The notes under the pieces were generated by a model. The model ran no database searches. It had not been told where the DNA came from and saw nothing but the letters and a program-made list of their open reading frames with translations. Position numbers and translations under genes: made by a program. A stretch of DNA of 64,000 bases from Magnetovibrio sp. (lineage in GTDB: Bacteria; Pseudomonadota; Alphaproteobacteria; Rhodospirillales; Magnetovibrionaceae): contig JANQJR010000064.1 in the NCBI GenBank assembly GCA_028281525.1, forward strand, positions 1-64,000, read 5' to 3'. Shown piece after piece: positions 37,447 through 45,626 of the stretch. How positions within the stretch are numbered: position 1 is the stretch's first letter; every line of letters starts with the position of its first letter.

Positions 37447-38178
37447 TTAGGTCGCTTCATCCCCCAAGCTCTCCGCAGACACCGGATTGAAACCCGAGCG
37501 AATGATCTCCAGGCTGTCTGGGCCATGGTTGAAGAGCAGGTCAATCACGGACATATAAGGTTCGAAAGAACCGTGAAGCTGTTTGTAAATGGGATGCTGA
37601 TAATCGTTATATAAAACGTCTATCCCAAAACTTGAAAATGCATCGGAATCACGCAGATATCCAATCGACCCCACCGGAGAAACATATCTACCCGCCTCCA
37701 GCGTTTTACTTATATTCGCCAACAGCTGGTCTTTCGAACCTTCGACGCCCAATTCCGACGCGCGGATGGTGGCGCAGTCGATTTTCAGCATTTCCATTAA
37801 ACAAACGATCAGCCTTATATTTAGATCAGATATATATTCAAAGTCACCATCTATAATATTCGAAAAATAATCAAAATATTCGTCAAAATATTCCGATTTT
37901 TGGTATGACTGACGAATGGAATTAATATGTTTCTTAGAGAAATTCGACGATGTGTCTATGCAAATATCTGAAATATCGTCTGCAAATTTCCCGCGAGTCA
38001 GCACCGGAACGGACAGCCACACGGGGCCGTTGGCCGTTAATATCTTATTTCTTTGCTGCCACGAACGCTTATCGAATTGCACGCAATCAAGGAATACAAA
38101 CTGGTCAACATAATCGATCAGAGAAAAATAGCCGAGCCACGGCAAATACGTCGGCTGCATGATTGCAATCGTTTTCAC
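37447..38178 (-). CDS. WbqC-family protein
   Basis: 243 aa from a GTG at 38178 with AGGGGC upstream. The N-terminal IAIMQPTYLPWLGYFSLI and FVFLDCVQFDKRSWQQRNKI are the WbqC signature, with the late conserved IDLLFNHGPDSLEII near 222. WbqC-like proteins occur in O-antigen, capsule and secondary-metabolite clusters and are thought to be transferases or ligases acting on amino groups, without proof here. Confidence 0.9.
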   Translation of the reverse strand: MKTIAIMQPTYLPWLGYFSLIDYVDQFVFLDCVQFDKRSWQQRNKILTANGPVWLSVPVLTRGKFADDISDICIDTSSNFSKKHINSIRQSYQKSEYFDEYFDYFSNIIDGDFEYISDLNIRLIVCLMEMLKIDCATIRASELGVEGSKDQLLANISKTLEAGRYVSPVGSIGYLRDSDAFSSFGIDVLYNDYQHPIYKQLHGSFEPYMSVIDLLFNHGPDSLEIIRSGFNPVSAESLGDEAT

Positions 38179-38191
38179 GCTTTGCCCCTAA

Positions 38192-39109
38192 TTATTCTTC
38201 AACGGCAAGGCCAATGCCCCCATGGCCATAGTTATTGCCGTTATAAAACATAAAGTGTTGCCCAGCATGCTCCACCACGGCTGCATATTCGACCATATCT
38301 GAATCCCATTCACCTTCGCTCGGTTGCACCCCAGCGAAATCATCACGGCGGTGCCAAGTGACGCCATCTTCCGATTCGGCGTAACCGAGGCGATAAGCTT
38401 CCCCCTTATGGGCGAACCACATCTTCCATACACCGTTCTCTTCGATGACGAAGGGGCGCGCCAAGGCATTTTCGTCAGAGTTGGCAAAATCGATACACAC
38501 ATGACCGTCGCGGCGCCAGATTTTGCCGTCTTGGGAACGCGCGAGCTTAATGTTATAGCGCGGCAGGTCTTTGTGCACCCACTCCGTCCCGGAAACGTAG
38601 TACATGCGCCACTCCGCCGCCGCCTTCACCACCCAAGGCGCCGTGTTCAAGTATGGATCGGTCGGGCACCGCTCGATAATCGGGGCACGCGACCAACGCG
38701 CGAATTCACCGCCGCCATTGCTGCGAATGGCGAGCCCGCCAAACAAGTGCATCCGCACTGTGGAACCCGGATTCCACCCAATGTAATAGAGGCGCGTTTC
38801 ATCGCCGTCGCGCACCACGCAAGACGGCGTGACACCGTTGTCGTCGAAGCAGCCCAACTGCCCCGGAGCCAAGACCGGCTCCGAACTGAAATCGATGATT
38901 TTATCAGGTTGTGACAAATCGATAAGCGCCCACCCGATGTGGGACTGGTTTTGATCGTTGCGCCCGGAGAAATAAATTTTCACCACACCGTCATCGATCA
39001 TTTCCGGAGTGGGAATCATGGCGTGGGTGCGCATCCACCATAGCTCGCTTCGCGGTGTTATGACGAGCCCGCGTTTTACCCACTTGATCCGGTTTGTGAA
39101 AAGCCCCAT
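38192..39109 (-). CDS. Five-bladed beta-propeller glycosidase-like protein (GH32/43/68 clan)
   Basis: 305 aa from ATG 39109 (GTG 39121, four codons earlier, is possible). Repeated propeller-type blades are visible: MIDDGVVKIYFSGRND, ETRLYYIGWNPGS, EWRMYYVSGTEW, GVWKMWFAHKGEAYRLGYAE and HFMFYNGNNYGHGGIGLAVE. Such proteins in glycan clusters hydrolyse or bind sugars; no signal peptide is seen, so it would be cytoplasmic. It lies between the NeuD-like and WbqC genes. Confidence 0.7.
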   Translation of the reverse strand: MGLFTNRIKWVKRGLVITPRSELWWMRTHAMIPTPEMIDDGVVKIYFSGRNDQNQSHIGWALIDLSQPDKIIDFSSEPVLAPGQLGCFDDNGVTPSCVVRDGDETRLYYIGWNPGSTVRMHLFGGLAIRSNGGGEFARWSRAPIIERCPTDPYLNTAPWVVKAAAEWRMYYVSGTEWVHKDLPRYNIKLARSQDGKIWRRDGHVCIDFANSDENALARPFVIEENGVWKMWFAHKGEAYRLGYAESEDGVTWHRRDDFAGVQPSEGEWDSDMVEYAAVVEHAGQHFMFYNGNNYGHGGIGLAVEE

Positions 39110-39125
39110 TGGAATTAACACGCTC

Positions 39126-39824
39126 TTAGAGTTTGAAGTACTGTCTTTTCAGCGCGCGGGCACGACGATCGTCCGCCTCGAGCACTTGACCGGACTCGCT
39201 CAACACAACCGCGCCGGAATTCAAGTTCTGCGTCACGCTTGCTCCCATGCCGACAAAGCAACCGTCCCCGACGATGGTAAAGTCCTTCAGCGTCGCATTC
39301 ACGCCAAGAAAGCATTCCTTACCGATCTGACAGTGGCCTGATATCACCACATGCGAAGCGATATAGGTGTGATCGCCGATTTCCGTACCATGGCCCAGAT
39401 GATTGCCACTCCAGATCATGACGTTATCGCCAATGCGCACCGTGGGTTGGATCGTTTGATTTTCCAAGATAAGGCAGTTATCGCCGATGTTCAGATCGGG
39501 CCAGGTGACGGACTTGGAGCATACGTAAGACGCCAAAGCATACCCCGCCTCTTTTGCGGCAATGTATTTATCGCGGCGGAACTGATTGAGCTTCTGGTAC
39601 GACAGGGCGACGAACATCTCGAACTCATCCGGCGGATAGAGACTGCGGACCTTTGAAAACGGAACCATTGGTTTATCTTCAAAGCTTTCCGCATCGACAT
39701 ACTCATCGTCTACGGTGTAAGCGCAAACCTCGTAGTCTGAATCCTGCACAAAGTAGTAACCGACCAAGCTCGCCATCTCTGCGCTGCCAAAAATAACAAG
39801 CTGTTTGTTCTTTGAAGCGGTCAC
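39126..39824 (-). CDS. NeuD/PglD-type sugar O- or N-acyltransferase
   Basis: 232 aa from a GTG at 39824 with a very strong AGGGGGGAAGAA ribosome site; the GTG at 39842 is rejected because the ribosome site would be inside the gene. An N-terminal Rossmann-like PglD_N domain (KQLVIFGSAEMASLVGYYF) is followed by a left-handed beta-helix (IGDNCLILENQTIQPTVRIG, IGDHTYIASHVVISGHCQIG). PglD/NeuD enzymes acetylate amino or hydroxyl groups of bacillosamine-type sugars or sialic acids. In this gene order it may supply the 4-N-acyl group (PseH-like role) or O-acetylate the nonulosonate. Confidence 0.85.
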   Translation of the reverse strand: MTASKNKQLVIFGSAEMASLVGYYFVQDSDYEVCAYTVDDEYVDAESFEDKPMVPFSKVRSLYPPDEFEMFVALSYQKLNQFRRDKYIAAKEAGYALASYVCSKSVTWPDLNIGDNCLILENQTIQPTVRIGDNVMIWSGNHLGHGTEIGDHTYIASHVVISGHCQIGKECFLGVNATLKDFTIVGDGCFVGMGASVTQNLNSGAVVLSESGQVLEADDRRARALKRQYFKL

Positions 39825-39921
39825 TTCTTCCCCCCTAAACACGAGATTCTTTCACACCATACCCAGGTGTAATCATAAGTGTTTTGCGTTATCAAAATAA
39901 AAGCATAGCAGACCAAGAACG

Positions 39922-40941
39922 TTATTTTGCATCGGGCGATATATCGCTCCAGATAATGGGCTGATCCTCTTCGATGCCGTTAATAACCTTGGCCCCTATG
40001 ACGGCATCAAAATACCGTGCACGTATACCCGTTGCTGGGCGGCGCTTGGTGATGTCGTCAGCAGTAATAACCGCACCTTTTTCCAGCTTTCGAACAGCGT
40101 ACAGTCCTTCACGCCGACCGACTTCCTTTTCTTCCTGTAGCATTTCCTTTTCGCTGCTACCTCGTGCAGCAAACGCGTCATGGAGATTTTTGACGAATTC
40201 CTTCAGTTCGCGGGTCTCCATCGCGAAGAAATGATCCGGCCCATCGCTTTTACGGTCAAGCGTCACATGCCGTTCGATCACATTCGCGCCCAACGCGACG
40301 GCGGCAAGTGCGGCAACCTGTCCTTCAGTATGGTCGGAAAACCCGACCGGCGCATCAAACATGTCACGGAATTTTTCCATGACCCGCAAATTCGCTTGCG
40401 CAACGGGTAGCGGGTAGCGCGCACCACATTGCAGCAGCGCAACATCGTGGTTGTGCGCGCGCTGGCAAGCTTTAACAGCTTCAATCACATCAATCAGATC
40501 ACACATACCCGTGGACAAGAATATTGGGACATTCTTGGCGGCAATGTATTCGACCAACCCAAGCTTGGTGGTTTCCGACGACGCGATTTTCATGGCCGGC
40601 ACACCAATGTCCGAGAGGCAATCAACGCTCTGAGGATCGAAGGGAGAAGCCAGAAAATGAACGCCACATCCATCCGCGTGGGCGCTCAACTCCGGCAACC
40701 AATCGGGGGAAAGCTCGATGGATTTAAAAATATCATAGAGTGTCGTGCCTTTGGGATACATGAGCTCCGCACGGAACAACTGAAACTTGACGGCATCCGC
40801 GCCCGCATCGGCACATTCGTCGATCAAGCGTTTCGCGGTGTCCAGGGACTGATCGAAGTTGGAGCCGATCTCTGCGATGACATACGGCGACGCACCCGCA
40901 CCGACCGTCTTGTCACCAACCCGAAAGGTACGATTAAGCAT
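39922..40941 (-). CDS. N-acetylneuraminate synthase family protein (PseI/SpsE-like)
   Basis: 339 aa from ATG 40941, 7 nt after GAGG (ATG 40944 is equally in frame). TIM-barrel signatures: YVIAEIGSNFDQSLDTAKRL, GADAVKFQLF, KIASSETTKLGLVEYI, FLSTGM, GFSDHTEG, ERHVTLDRKSDGPDH. A C-terminal SAF (antifreeze-like) domain, KLEKGAVITADDITKRRPATG, closes the active site in the dimer. It condenses phosphoenolpyruvate with a 6-deoxy amino-hexose to a nonulosonic acid; the neighbours PseB and PseG point to pseudaminic acid or a relative. Confidence 0.88.
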   Translation of the reverse strand: MLNRTFRVGDKTVGAGASPYVIAEIGSNFDQSLDTAKRLIDECADAGADAVKFQLFRAELMYPKGTTLYDIFKSIELSPDWLPELSAHADGCGVHFLASPFDPQSVDCLSDIGVPAMKIASSETTKLGLVEYIAAKNVPIFLSTGMCDLIDVIEAVKACQRAHNHDVALLQCGARYPLPVAQANLRVMEKFRDMFDAPVGFSDHTEGQVAALAAVALGANVIERHVTLDRKSDGPDHFFAMETRELKEFVKNLHDAFAARGSSEKEMLQEEKEVGRREGLYAVRKLEKGAVITADDITKRRPATGIRARYFDAVIGAKVINGIEEDQPIIWSDISPDAK

Positions 40942-42022
40942 CATGTATCCTCATTACTTCTTTGGCGATCCGTGCCGCACCCAAACCATCCACGAGCTCC
41001 CTGCCGCGCGCGGAAAGCCGTCTGCGTTTGTCGACATTCAATGCAAGACTGTCAACAGCATCCGTGATTTCTTGAATGCCAATCTGGTCGGCTTGGCCCA
41101 GATGAAGCGCTGTGTGGGCGTTTTCGAACGGACGATGCGCATCCTCGTGTGCTTGATCAATAGAAATGAGTACTGCCGGCGTACCCGTTAACGCAAGTTC
41201 ATACTTAGTCAGTCCGGTCGCGCTTACCGCCATATCGGCCCAGGCCATATGTTCGGCCAAGGAAGACGGTGAATGGACCAACTCAACACTATCCATGCCA
41301 TGCGCAACACGTTCGATCTCCGCGACGACATCCTCGTCGTTACCCGGACCGATCACGGCACGCACGGCATAATTCCGCGCGCTTTCAACCATCAAGGCTT
41401 TCAGGGTCCTGACCGTTAGTCCTTTGATATCCGTGCCGCCGAACGTCAACAAGACGTTTCGCGCCGGCTGATCAGCAATCGTCTTTTGGCGGGCAGACAA
41501 AAAAGCCCTGTCAAAGACCGCATATTGCGGGCCGGACAATAGACGAATATCCCCCATCCGGTTCGGCGCACCGACGTACGGAACCACGAGGGCGTCAAGG
41601 GCCCATTTACCGTCCTGGACCAAGGCATGTTTGCCCAAGCCATCAATCAGAACGGATACGATCCGGCGCTTAGAGACCGCATCGACAACTCCCCGCCAGG
41701 CAGCCTGCGTATCTCCACTTACATGGTGGGCCACATCAAAAATGCAGGCATGCGCTCCATCCAAATGATCTAAAAGGCCCGCCCCGCCCTCCAGTTCGTG
41801 CGCGCCGAGTTCGACGACGCCGTATCCCGCTGCTTCGACCAGACGGCACGCCTCCGGCTGGGGACGCACCATTGCGAAACGGCATGTGACTGCAGGGTCA
41901 TCAAAAGCACCGGCCAAAGCCAGACAACGCTTGAGGTGGCCAAAGCCGATATCCGCGCCTGCATCGCACCGAAACAGAATGTTACCGGCAGCTCGCAATA
42001 CCCTCTCCAAAGGCTCGCTCAC
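40934..42022 (-). CDS. PseG/SpsG-like UDP-amino-sugar hydrolase
   Basis: 362 aa from a GTG at 42022, which overlaps the SpsF TGA as GTGA; a longer frame to 42079 would overlap SpsF by 61 nt. N-terminal ILFRCDAGADIGFGHLKRCL is the MurG-like PseG signature; the GT-B-fold C-terminal half has VLLTFGGTDIKGL and MAWADMAVSATGLTKYELAL. PseG removes UDP from UDP-2,4-diacetamido-trideoxy-altrose to give the NeuB substrate. The end overlaps the NeuB start region. Confidence 0.85.
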   Translation of the reverse strand: MSEPLERVLRAAGNILFRCDAGADIGFGHLKRCLALAGAFDDPAVTCRFAMVRPQPEACRLVEAAGYGVVELGAHELEGGAGLLDHLDGAHACIFDVAHHVSGDTQAAWRGVVDAVSKRRIVSVLIDGLGKHALVQDGKWALDALVVPYVGAPNRMGDIRLLSGPQYAVFDRAFLSARQKTIADQPARNVLLTFGGTDIKGLTVRTLKALMVESARNYAVRAVIGPGNDEDVVAEIERVAHGMDSVELVHSPSSLAEHMAWADMAVSATGLTKYELALTGTPAVLISIDQAHEDAHRPFENAHTALHLGQADQIGIQEITDAVDSLALNVDKRRRLSARGRELVDGLGAARIAKEVMRIHDA

Positions 42023-42759
42023 CTCTTTTGCGAATGGGGGCCGGTTTTTTGTACGACGTGCGCATTGATTTTCAGCCAATCGGGGTTGCGGCCGATCAGC
42101 TCAAGGATATCATCGAGACCGAAATCACGGGCTTGAGGAAACAATTCGCCCACAATTTTCCGAATCAACTCCATATCCTCCGCCGTATCCACGGTGAAAC
42201 GATATTGGCTGGCGTTTTCAGGGCCCGCAATGGTATCCACTCGAAAATCCAGTTGAGGAGAACACAAATGCTCCCACGCCTTGTCCACTTCCAGGGTTTT
42301 GCTCAGCTCGTACACCCTCTCAAGTGCCGGGAATCGTAATGCATCACATCCCATACCATTGGGGTATGTGGGTGTCAGGTCGGTTGAAACATAATCAGCA
42401 TCCGTCGAGGTGATGCGTTCAATGATAGATGCAACGGTTTTTGCTTCCAACATCGGGCAGTCGCCCGTCACCCGCACGACCGGATCTGCCCCGTTCTGCT
42501 TTGCCGCCATGTAAACGCGCTCGACGGTATCACTCTCAGATCCCCGGAACACCTCAAGCCCCTGTTCCGCGCCAAACGCCGCGATGGGATCGTCGCGAGT
42601 ATCGGTGGACGTTGTCAGAACGATGTCGGGAGAATTGGGAATCTGGCGCATACGCTCAACCAGCACTCCCAGAACGGTTCTATCGGCAAGCGGCATCAAC
42701 ACTTTGCCAGGGAGGCGGGACGAACCCATCCGCGCAATAATGAAAACCTTGGGAGTCAT
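42019..42759 (-). CDS. SpsF/PseF-like cytidylyltransferase
   Basis: 246 aa with the SpsF opening KVFIIARMGSSRLPGKVLMP (about 4-23) and VRVTGDCPMLEAKTVASIIE near 95. Members activate the nonulosonic acid as the CMP form or act as generic sugar nucleotidyltransferases. Directly upstream of PseG, with a 4-nt overlap, as in Bacillus sps-type and alphaproteobacterial flagellin-glycosylation clusters. Confidence 0.87.
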   Translation of the reverse strand: MTPKVFIIARMGSSRLPGKVLMPLADRTVLGVLVERMRQIPNSPDIVLTTSTDTRDDPIAAFGAEQGLEVFRGSESDTVERVYMAAKQNGADPVVRVTGDCPMLEAKTVASIIERITSTDADYVSTDLTPTYPNGMGCDALRFPALERVYELSKTLEVDKAWEHLCSPQLDFRVDTIAGPENASQYRFTVDTAEDMELIRKIVGELFPQARDFGLDDILELIGRNPDWLKINAHVVQKTGPHSQKR

Positions 42760-42777
42760 ATGCTGCGCCAGATCGAA

Positions 42778-43809
42778 TTACTTGCGGGGAGCCGCCAGCA
42801 TTTGCGTGATTTGCTCATCTGCAAGACGCTCTGAAGTTTCGCTGGAAAAGCTAAAGTCATCCGCGACCGCTTCCGCCCCTTCGAAGTTGTGAATCTCCGG
42901 ATGCCAGAACGTCAACGAAGGGGTTATGGCGTAACGGTCCTTCAGAGAGAGTGTGTTGCGGGCATCATCAGTCGTAATCATGATTTCGTGCAGTTTCTCA
43001 CCGGGCCGGATGCCAATGACTTTGGTCGGCAAATCCGGGGCAATCACTCGGGCGATATCGGTAATCTTCGTACTGGGAATTTTCGGCACAAAAATTTCAC
43101 CGCCATGCATCATCTCTAGTGACGAAAGCACAAAGTTCACCCCCTGGCGCAAGGTGATCCAAAACCGCGTCATGCGCTCGTCGGTGATGGGCAGGTAATC
43201 TGCGCCTTCAGCAAGCAGCTTTTCAAAATACGGCACTACGCTGCCACGCGATCCAAGGACGTTTCCATAACGCACAACGGAGAAACGGGGTCCCTTTCCA
43301 GCGCTCAGATAATTGCCCCCGATAAAGATTTTGTCGGATGCCAATTTGCTGGCGCCATAGAGGTTAAGCGGGCTGGCCGCTTTATCCGTGGAAAGGGCGA
43401 CAACCCTGTCGACACCGCAACGCAGTGCCGCCTTCACGACATTTTCGGCGCCGATGACATTGGTATGAACGCATTCGAAGGGATTGTATTCGGCAGCGGG
43501 AACATGCTTCAGCGCAGCGGCGTGAATCACCACGTCGACATTTTGCATGGCCATTTCCAACCGTCCAAGATCACGGACGTCACCTATGAAATAACGCATG
43601 CTTAAGCTTTCTGGGCCGCTGAACTCCTGCTCCATCTCATATTGCTTGAGTTCGTCGCGGGAAAAAACGACGAGCCTTTTTGGCGAAAACTTTTCCAGAA
43701 CCACCCGAATAAAAGCTCGGCCGAAAGAACCGGTGCCACCGGTCACCAAAATGGTCTTACCGTCCAGATCAGGCCAAGGGGCGTCGAATTGATCGAAGTC
43801 GTTGTGCAT
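42778..43809 (-). CDS. pseB: UDP-N-acetylglucosamine 4,6-dehydratase (inverting), PseB-like
   Basis: 343-aa SDR enzyme. Rossmann motif ILVTGGTGSFGRAFIRVVLE, then the PseB-type SRDELKQYEMEQEF, HAAALKHVPAAEYNPFE near 95, and active-site LYGASKLASDKIF near 145. PseB makes UDP-4-keto-6-deoxy-L-altrosamine from UDP-GlcNAc, step one of pseudaminate synthesis. First gene of the long minus-strand arm; GAGG lies 10 nt before the ATG, which overlaps the stop of a leader ORF (TAATG). Confidence 0.92.
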   Translation of the reverse strand: MHNDFDQFDAPWPDLDGKTILVTGGTGSFGRAFIRVVLEKFSPKRLVVFSRDELKQYEMEQEFSGPESLSMRYFIGDVRDLGRLEMAMQNVDVVIHAAALKHVPAAEYNPFECVHTNVIGAENVVKAALRCGVDRVVALSTDKAASPLNLYGASKLASDKIFIGGNYLSAGKGPRFSVVRYGNVLGSRGSVVPYFEKLLAEGADYLPITDERMTRFWITLRQGVNFVLSSLEMMHGGEIFVPKIPSTKITDIARVIAPDLPTKVIGIRPGEKLHEIMITTDDARNTLSLKDRYAITPSLTFWHPEIHNFEGAEAVADDFSFSSETSERLADEQITQMLAAPRK

Positions 43810-43997
43810 TAATTAAACCTCGAAACGGGCTTCTGAAAACATTCACGTTCACCGGTACGACTACCTAGATATCGTCCGATACATCCCGCGCAAGCATGAT
43901 TGTGTGAAACATAATGACGGAATCGACGGATGTAATTGCGATTCCATAAATGGATAAACGCACATTCGCGGCATACCATCTCACAAACACCGCGCAT
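43809..43997 (-). CDS. Possible cysteine-rich leader ORF before pseB (62 codons)
   Basis: Starts at the ATG inside the ops-like element (GGTAGCATG) and stops in TAATG overlapping the pseB start. Cysteines at 5, 9, 12, 36, 39 and 53 include two CxxC pairs (VCREC, ACAGC) about 24 residues apart, a zinc-ribbon-like spacing. There is no Shine-Dalgarno and no family I recognise. It may be chance, a coupling leader peptide, or a small zinc protein. Confidence 0.25.
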   Translation of the reverse strand: MRGVCEMVCRECAFIHLWNRNYIRRFRHYVSHNHACAGCIGRYLGSRTGERECFQKPVSRFN

Positions 43998-44017
43998 GCT
44001 ACCGACGACAAGGTGAA
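43994..44017 (-). promoter_or_regulatory. ops/JUMPstart-like element in the leader of the minus-strand arm
   Basis: On the minus strand TTCACC (44012-44017), 7 nt, then CGGTAGCATGC (43994-44004), 185 nt before pseB. The E. coli ops element is GGCGGTAGCGTGC; the 13-nt window here differs at two positions. The same TTCACC-N7-CGGTAGCATGC lies before the plus-strand arm at 45402-45425. Proposed role: pause site recruiting an RfaH-like factor. Confidence 0.6.
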
Positions 44018-44050
44018 CTAGAACCCCAATCCACGCTTGCCACGCGGGCA

Positions 44051-44080
44051 CAGTGTTCACGCCGCGAACAACAAAATCAA
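44051..44080 (-). promoter_or_regulatory. Promoter-like element with palindromic operator, minus-strand arm
   Basis: On the minus strand it starts TTGATT (a -35-like hexamer), contains the near-palindrome GTTCGCGGCGTGAAC (44055-44069), and ends AACACTG about 17 bp on. It matches the element at 45334-45363 in 25 of 30 positions by my count, in the opposite orientation. Start of transcription is predicted about 240 nt before pseB. Confidence 0.5.
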
Positions 44081-44209
44081 GCTTTTTTTACCCCGCTCGA
44101 CGCTAAACCGCGGCGGTCCACTTTCATCGACGGTTTTGTGGCCGTGTCCTTGGCCCGAACACACCGTTTGAACGGCCCGACGCCCGTTCCTCAAACACCT
44201 CTATTGCGG

Positions 44210-45208
44210 TTATCTCCCCTGCTCAAGCACACGCTCCAGTTCTTTTTCCATGATGTCCTGGTCCTGATCGAGCCCTGCCCGTGCGTAAGACGATCTGACC
44301 CACACTATGCCTCCTATGGCGCCCGCCAGAGCCTGAGCGAAACCATAAAACAAGGACAATACGATCACATCCGCCGAAGCGATGCCCCCAGCACCCAACG
44401 CAAATACCATAGCCCCCTCGCGCACACCCCAACCGGCAATCGATATCGGAATTGCCGATACCAAAATAGCCGGTGGAATCAACGCCAGGCAGACCAAATA
44501 CGGAATGTCGATGCCCAGCATCATCGCCGCGCCGAATAACAAGGTTACGTCGATGAGGTGCAGACATAACGAAATAATGAGAACTTCCAGACCTCTTCCG
44601 GACTTTACGATCACGCCCCCAACAACATTGGATATGGCTGTCATCCACCGCAACGCTTTCAAGTGCTTAAGCCAATCCGGCAAATACTGAAAAAAGACGA
44701 TAAACGCCAACACGCCCAGGCCTCCCAAGACCAGCGTCATCACGCCGGTAATCATGATGCTGTCGTTGGCATAAGACATCATCAGCGGCAGCCCTGCAGC
44801 ACACACCAACACCAGGCCCGTAAAGCCAAACAACCGATCGGAAATGACAGAGTAAGCCGCAATGTCCATCGGCAGACCATGACGTTTCGCAAGCCATATG
44901 CGGACCACGTCCCCGCCAACGGTCGAAGGCAAAAACTGATTGAAAAACAACCCAATAATGACATTTTTCGTGGCCTGGACGACCGTCAGTCTTGGATGCT
45001 TCAGGTACGCAAGCAAAAGCGTCCAGCGATAGCCGATCAGCAGCACCGAGGTTACGATAAGGAACGAAATCACGATCAAAGTGATCACCGTCACCCCGTT
45101 CAAGTGCACCATCAAGGCGTCAATTTCCACGGATTGAAACAGCCATGCCAGTAAACCTATGGAAATCGTGAATTTGATAAGAAATGTAGCTGTTTTTTTG
45201 AAAGCCAT
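44210..45208 (-). CDS. Flippase-like membrane protein (lysylphosphatidylglycerol synthase TM / UPF0104 family)
   Basis: 332 aa from ATG 45208; a frame extension to 45319 would enter the divergent control region and lacks family similarity. About eight membrane helices, opening KKTATFLIKFTISIGLLAWL. Conserved NVIIGLFFNQFLPSTVGGDV and RIWLAKRHGL near 85-115 and SIAGWGVREGAM near 270 are the family hallmarks. Members include AglD-type and isoprenoid-lipid-linked glycan flippases or transferases. It lies alone between the two divergent arms and may flip a lipid-linked intermediate; role inferred. Confidence 0.85.
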   Translation of the reverse strand: MAFKKTATFLIKFTISIGLLAWLFQSVEIDALMVHLNGVTVITLIVISFLIVTSVLLIGYRWTLLLAYLKHPRLTVVQATKNVIIGLFFNQFLPSTVGGDVVRIWLAKRHGLPMDIAAYSVISDRLFGFTGLVLVCAAGLPLMMSYANDSIMITGVMTLVLGGLGVLAFIVFFQYLPDWLKHLKALRWMTAISNVVGGVIVKSGRGLEVLIISLCLHLIDVTLLFGAAMMLGIDIPYLVCLALIPPAILVSAIPISIAGWGVREGAMVFALGAGGIASADVIVLSLFYGFAQALAGAIGGIVWVRSSYARAGLDQDQDIMEKELERVLEQGR

Positions 45209-45333
45209 AAAATGTCCAAACCACCCCAGAAAGAGTTTGGCCGCACCAACTCTTACGAACGGCAATCGCCAATATAAGTCGCGATCTGAATCCAATCCAC
45301 CCAGGACAATCTGCGGCACGAAAAATTAAAGTG

Positions 45334-45363
45334 TTGACCTTCGTGTTCGCGCCGTGAACACTG
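45334..45363 (+). promoter_or_regulatory. Promoter-like element with palindromic operator, plus-strand arm
   Basis: Starts TTGACC, contains the near-palindrome GTTCGCGCCGTGAAC (45345-45359), and ends AACACTG at a 17-bp spacing from the -35-like hexamer. It is the counterpart of 44051-44080. The palindrome occupies the promoter spacer, a typical site for a regulator that twists or blocks the promoter. No regulator gene is in the window. Confidence 0.5.
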
Positions 45364-45401
45364 GCGGCAGTATGACTGGTGTGTCCTAAACGCAAAGCGT
45401 T

Positions 45402-45425
45402 TTCACCCGGACTGCGGTAGCATGC
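45402..45425 (+). promoter_or_regulatory. ops/JUMPstart-like element in the leader of the plus-strand arm
   Basis: TTCACC (45402-45407), 7 nt, then CGGTAGCATGC (45415-45425), about 200 nt before the first coding gene. The 13-nt window TGCGGTAGCATGC differs from E. coli ops at two positions. A small perfect hairpin AAACGC-AAA-GCGTTT (45388-45402) lies just upstream. The rest of the leader to 45586 holds no other clear gene. Confidence 0.6.
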
Positions 45426-45586
45426 CTAACCCTTTTAAATTGCTACATTTCTGCACCTTCACGCCCATGGCCGAGTGGTGAACCGAAAAACACAAGGGGC
45501 AAGGCCTACGAATCCAAATGCCGATCACAGCCCTTTGCAGCACTAAGGCAGCCGCCTTATTCATGCCGGGGCGCCGCGAGACACAC

Positions 45587-45626
45587 AAAGAACACCGAGA
45601 CATATTAAAGAACACCGAGGCATATA
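45587..45626 (+). repeat. 20-bp tandem duplication carrying the ribosome-binding site
   Basis: Two abutting 20-bp units (AAAGAACACCGAGACATATT and AAAGAACACCGAGGCATATA) differ at two positions and end exactly at the TTG start codon at 45627. The second unit supplies GAGG 6 nt before the start; the first carries GAGA. Confidence 0.85.

Noticed and set aside
44051-45363. Inverted 30-bp repeats as ends of an insertion sequence
   Set aside because: The enclosed gene is a flippase, not a transposase; no target duplication is seen, and similarity continues outward in the ops-like blocks, which fits paired promoters better.
45403-45615. 70-codon minus-strand frame in the leader of the plus-strand arm
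   Set aside because: It runs across the ops-like element on the wrong strand, lacks a ribosome site and shows no family pattern.
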